From the NCBI GenBank assembly GCA_036393975.1, contig DASWFZ010000098.1, forward strand, positions 1 through 61,602: a stretch of 61,602 nt of DNA, read 5' to 3'. Position numbers and translations under genes: made by a program. The notes beneath the pieces are model-generated. The model worked only from the letters and a program-made list of their open reading frames with translations. It was not told the DNA's origin and did no database searches. This document shows, piece after piece, positions 60,156 through 61,602 of this stretch. Numbering within the stretch: position 1 is the stretch's first letter; each line of letters opens with the position of its first letter. The DNA comes from 13-1-40CM-64-14 sp036393975. GTDB lineage: Bacteria > Sysuimicrobiota > Sysuimicrobiia > Sysuimicrobiales > Kaftiobacteriaceae.

Positions 60156-61529
60156 TCAGACGGTGATCCGCTGGCCGCGCTCAGGAACAGCAGCCTCGAC
60201 ACCAAGCGTCCGAAGGTGAGCGACAAGAGCTGACGCCTGCGCTTCTTCGCCGTGGACGAGGAAGACCCGACCGAGGTGCGGAATCGCCCGCACCCATCCT
60301 ATCAGATCGTCTCGGTCCCCGTGCGCGCTGAACGCCTCGATCTTCTGTACCTGGAGTCGCACCTGGTGGGGTTCGCCAAAGACGTTCACCGGAGAGACAC
60401 CGTCAGCCAGCCGCCGGCCGAGGGTGTTCGCCGCTTGGAACGACACGATGAGGAGGGCCGATAGAGGATCCTCGATATGATGACGCAGGTGATGGAGGAT
60501 GCGGCCGGATTCACACATCCCCGACGTCGCCATGACAATGAACGGATCCGTCAAGTCATTGAGTTGTTGGGACTCCTGCGCCGATCGGACGTAGCGCAGC
60601 CGCTTAAAACCAAAGGGGTCGCCCTCGCCGCTCAGGTAGGAGCGCGTCTGATCATTGAAGCACTCGGGGTGCGCCCTGAAGATCTCGGTGGCGTCGACCG
60701 CCATCGGGCTGTCCACGAACGTGGGCACGACGGGGATCTGCCCGGCATCCTGGAGGCGGTGCAGAGAATAGGTGAGATCCTGGGTGCGGCCGATCGCAAA
60801 GGCAGGGACCAGCACCTTGCCGCCGCGCGCGATCGCCTGCGCCACGGCGGTGCCCAGCATCTGGTCGCCGTGAGCGATCGTGTCGTGAGTGCGATCCCCA
60901 TAGGTGGACTCCATCAGAACCACATCGCCCGCGGGTGGAACCTCGGCAGCCCGGAGAATCGGGGCGTCGTGGCGGCCCAGGTCGCCGGAAAAGACAAGCG
61001 TGCGCCCATCAACCTCCACGACGACAACTGCCGAGCCCAGGATGTGCCCGGCGTCGTAGAAGGTACACCTCACCCCTCCGATCTGAAACGGTTGCCGGTA
61101 CGGCACAGGGGTGAGGTGGGTGATGGCGCGCTCGGCATCGTCTTCGGTATAGAGCGGCTGGGTAGGGGGCTGGCCGTGTTGCGCGCGTATCTTGTTGACG
61201 AAGCGGATGTCTTGCGCCTGGATCTTGGCGCTGTCGCGCAAGATGAGCGCGGTCAGGTCGCGCGTCGCGGGCGTGCAGTAGATCGCGTTGTGAAATCCCT
61301 GCTGCACTAGTGTCGGCAGGTTCCCGCAGTGGTCTAGGTGGGCGTGGGAGAGCACGACGGCGCCGAGACTGGCGGGAGGAAAGGGAAAATGGCTGTTGAT
61401 CTCAACCGACTCCGCGCGCCGGCCCTGGAACAGGCCGCAGTCCAGCAGGACGCGCTGCTCCCCGCTCTCGACGAGGTGCATCGACCCAGTAACCGTGCGC
61501 ACCGCGCCGAACACTGTGACCGTCGCCAT
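60156..61529 (-). CDS. MBL-fold, beta-CASP metallo-hydrolase (RNA-processing exonuclease-like)
   Basis: 457 aa. HAHLDH is at residues 62-67 (LSHAHLDHCG). 'FYDAGHILGSAVVVVEVDG' and VFSGDLGRHDAPIL carry further zinc ligands. The beta-CASP cap has LVPAFAIGRTQDLTYSL, FVDSPMAVDATEIF, 'VMATSGMCESGRILHHLRHH' and FSAHGDRDDL. This is the YSH1/CPSF-like bacterial group, predicted to cut or trim RNA. No Shine-Dalgarno site is obvious. Confidence 0.88.
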   Translation of the reverse strand: MATVTVFGAVRTVTGSMHLVESGEQRVLLDCGLFQGRRAESVEINSHFPFPPASLGAVVLSHAHLDHCGNLPTLVQQGFHNAIYCTPATRDLTALILRDSAKIQAQDIRFVNKIRAQHGQPPTQPLYTEDDAERAITHLTPVPYRQPFQIGGVRCTFYDAGHILGSAVVVVEVDGRTLVFSGDLGRHDAPILRAAEVPPAGDVVLMESTYGDRTHDTIAHGDQMLGTAVAQAIARGGKVLVPAFAIGRTQDLTYSLHRLQDAGQIPVVPTFVDSPMAVDATEIFRAHPECFNDQTRSYLSGEGDPFGFKRLRYVRSAQESQQLNDLTDPFIVMATSGMCESGRILHHLRHHIEDPLSALLIVSFQAANTLGRRLADGVSPVNVFGEPHQVRLQVQKIEAFSAHGDRDDLIGWVRAIPHLGRVFLVHGEEAQASALVAHLRTLGVEAAVPERGQRITV

Positions 61530-61589
61530 AGGCTGCCGTTACCGGATTCGGGAGACGATCAGCGGGGGCCTGTCGAATGAGGTGAGCTG

Positions 61590-61602
61590 ATGAAACTAGT
61601 GA
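61590..61602 (+). CDS. Possible start of a gene leaving the window
   Basis: ATGAAACTAGTGA follows GAGGTGAG at a normal spacing, so a plus-strand gene may begin here, divergent from the metallo-hydrolase. Only four codons are visible. Confidence 0.25.

Noticed and set aside
1..61602. CRISPR array, transposase or insertion sequence
   Set aside because: I found no regularly spaced repeats and no transposase-like protein in any frame. The only mobile-element traces are the tRNA att copies and integrase remnants.

Overview
The window is GC-rich, densely coded bacterial DNA. Start codons are often GTG or TTG and are usually preceded by GGAGG-type ribosome binding sites. The gene content is that of a free-living, probably soil, heterotroph: several ABC importers for sugars or peptides, a mannitol phosphotransferase system, sugar-acid and amino-sugar enzymes, class III nucleotide cyclases fused to AAA/NB-ARC ATPases, and a Tat-exported multicopper oxidase. 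No rRNA or marker gene is present, so I do not assign a lineage. The style fits a Terrabacteria-type group such as Chloroflexota or Armatimonadota and their relatives, but this is only an impression.

Layout. 1-7 kb: a DUF898 membrane protein and an M48 protease, a secreted sialidase-like protein, a decayed M48 tail, a secreted beta-propeller and a PEBP-family protein. 7.07 kb: an intact tRNA-Arg(CCT). Its 3' half, starting in the anticodon loop, recurs as direct repeats at 17.79, 25.46 and 28.43 kb. Internally deleted or truncated tyrosine-integrase remnants lie just right of the second and fourth copies. The repeats divide 7.1-28.5 kb into three stacked, apparently immobile islands. Island A (7.15-17.8 kb) carries a cytosine-deaminase-like amidohydrolase, a GntR regulator, an argininosuccinate-lyase-like enzyme, a cyclase-family amidase and a complete Dpp/Opp ABC importer. 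Together they look like uptake and ring opening of a small nitrogen compound. Island B (17.8-25.5 kb) carries one sugar-binding protein between two divergent permease pairs, an EthD-like protein and a PfkB kinase. Island C (25.5-28.4 kb) carries a Tat-exported type C multicopper oxidase, a ZIP metal transporter and a TatA, behind a promoter whose start region is a perfect DtxR-like palindrome.

28.9-32.6 kb holds a possible cyclic-nucleotide signalling group: a class III cyclase whose zinc-finger extension is cut by an in-frame TGA exactly where a cysteine is expected, two small cNMP-binding-domain proteins, and a flavin monooxygenase overlapping one of them. 32.6-36.0 kb is a mannitol PTS/MtlD operon and 36.2-36.95 kb a VapBC-like toxin-antitoxin pair. 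37.3-43.2 kb is an amino-sugar cluster (SIS isomerase/deaminase, NAGK-like kinase, NanE, ABC importer). 43.4-49.1 kb is another ABC importer with two Gfo/Idh/MocA dehydrogenases and methylglyoxal synthase.

49.1-61.6 kb: a PNPOx-fold protein, an XRE-TPR regulator, a secreted helical protein, GYD and DUF2243 proteins, a cyclase-AAA-TPR pseudogene with three frameshifts followed by a paralogous intact cyclase-NB-ARC-TPR protein, tRNA-Ser(CGA), a secreted polysaccharide-deacetylase-like protein and a beta-CASP metallo-hydrolase. All sugar (CUT1) importers here lack an ATPase gene, and each sugar-binding-protein gene is followed by a strong hairpin before its permease genes.
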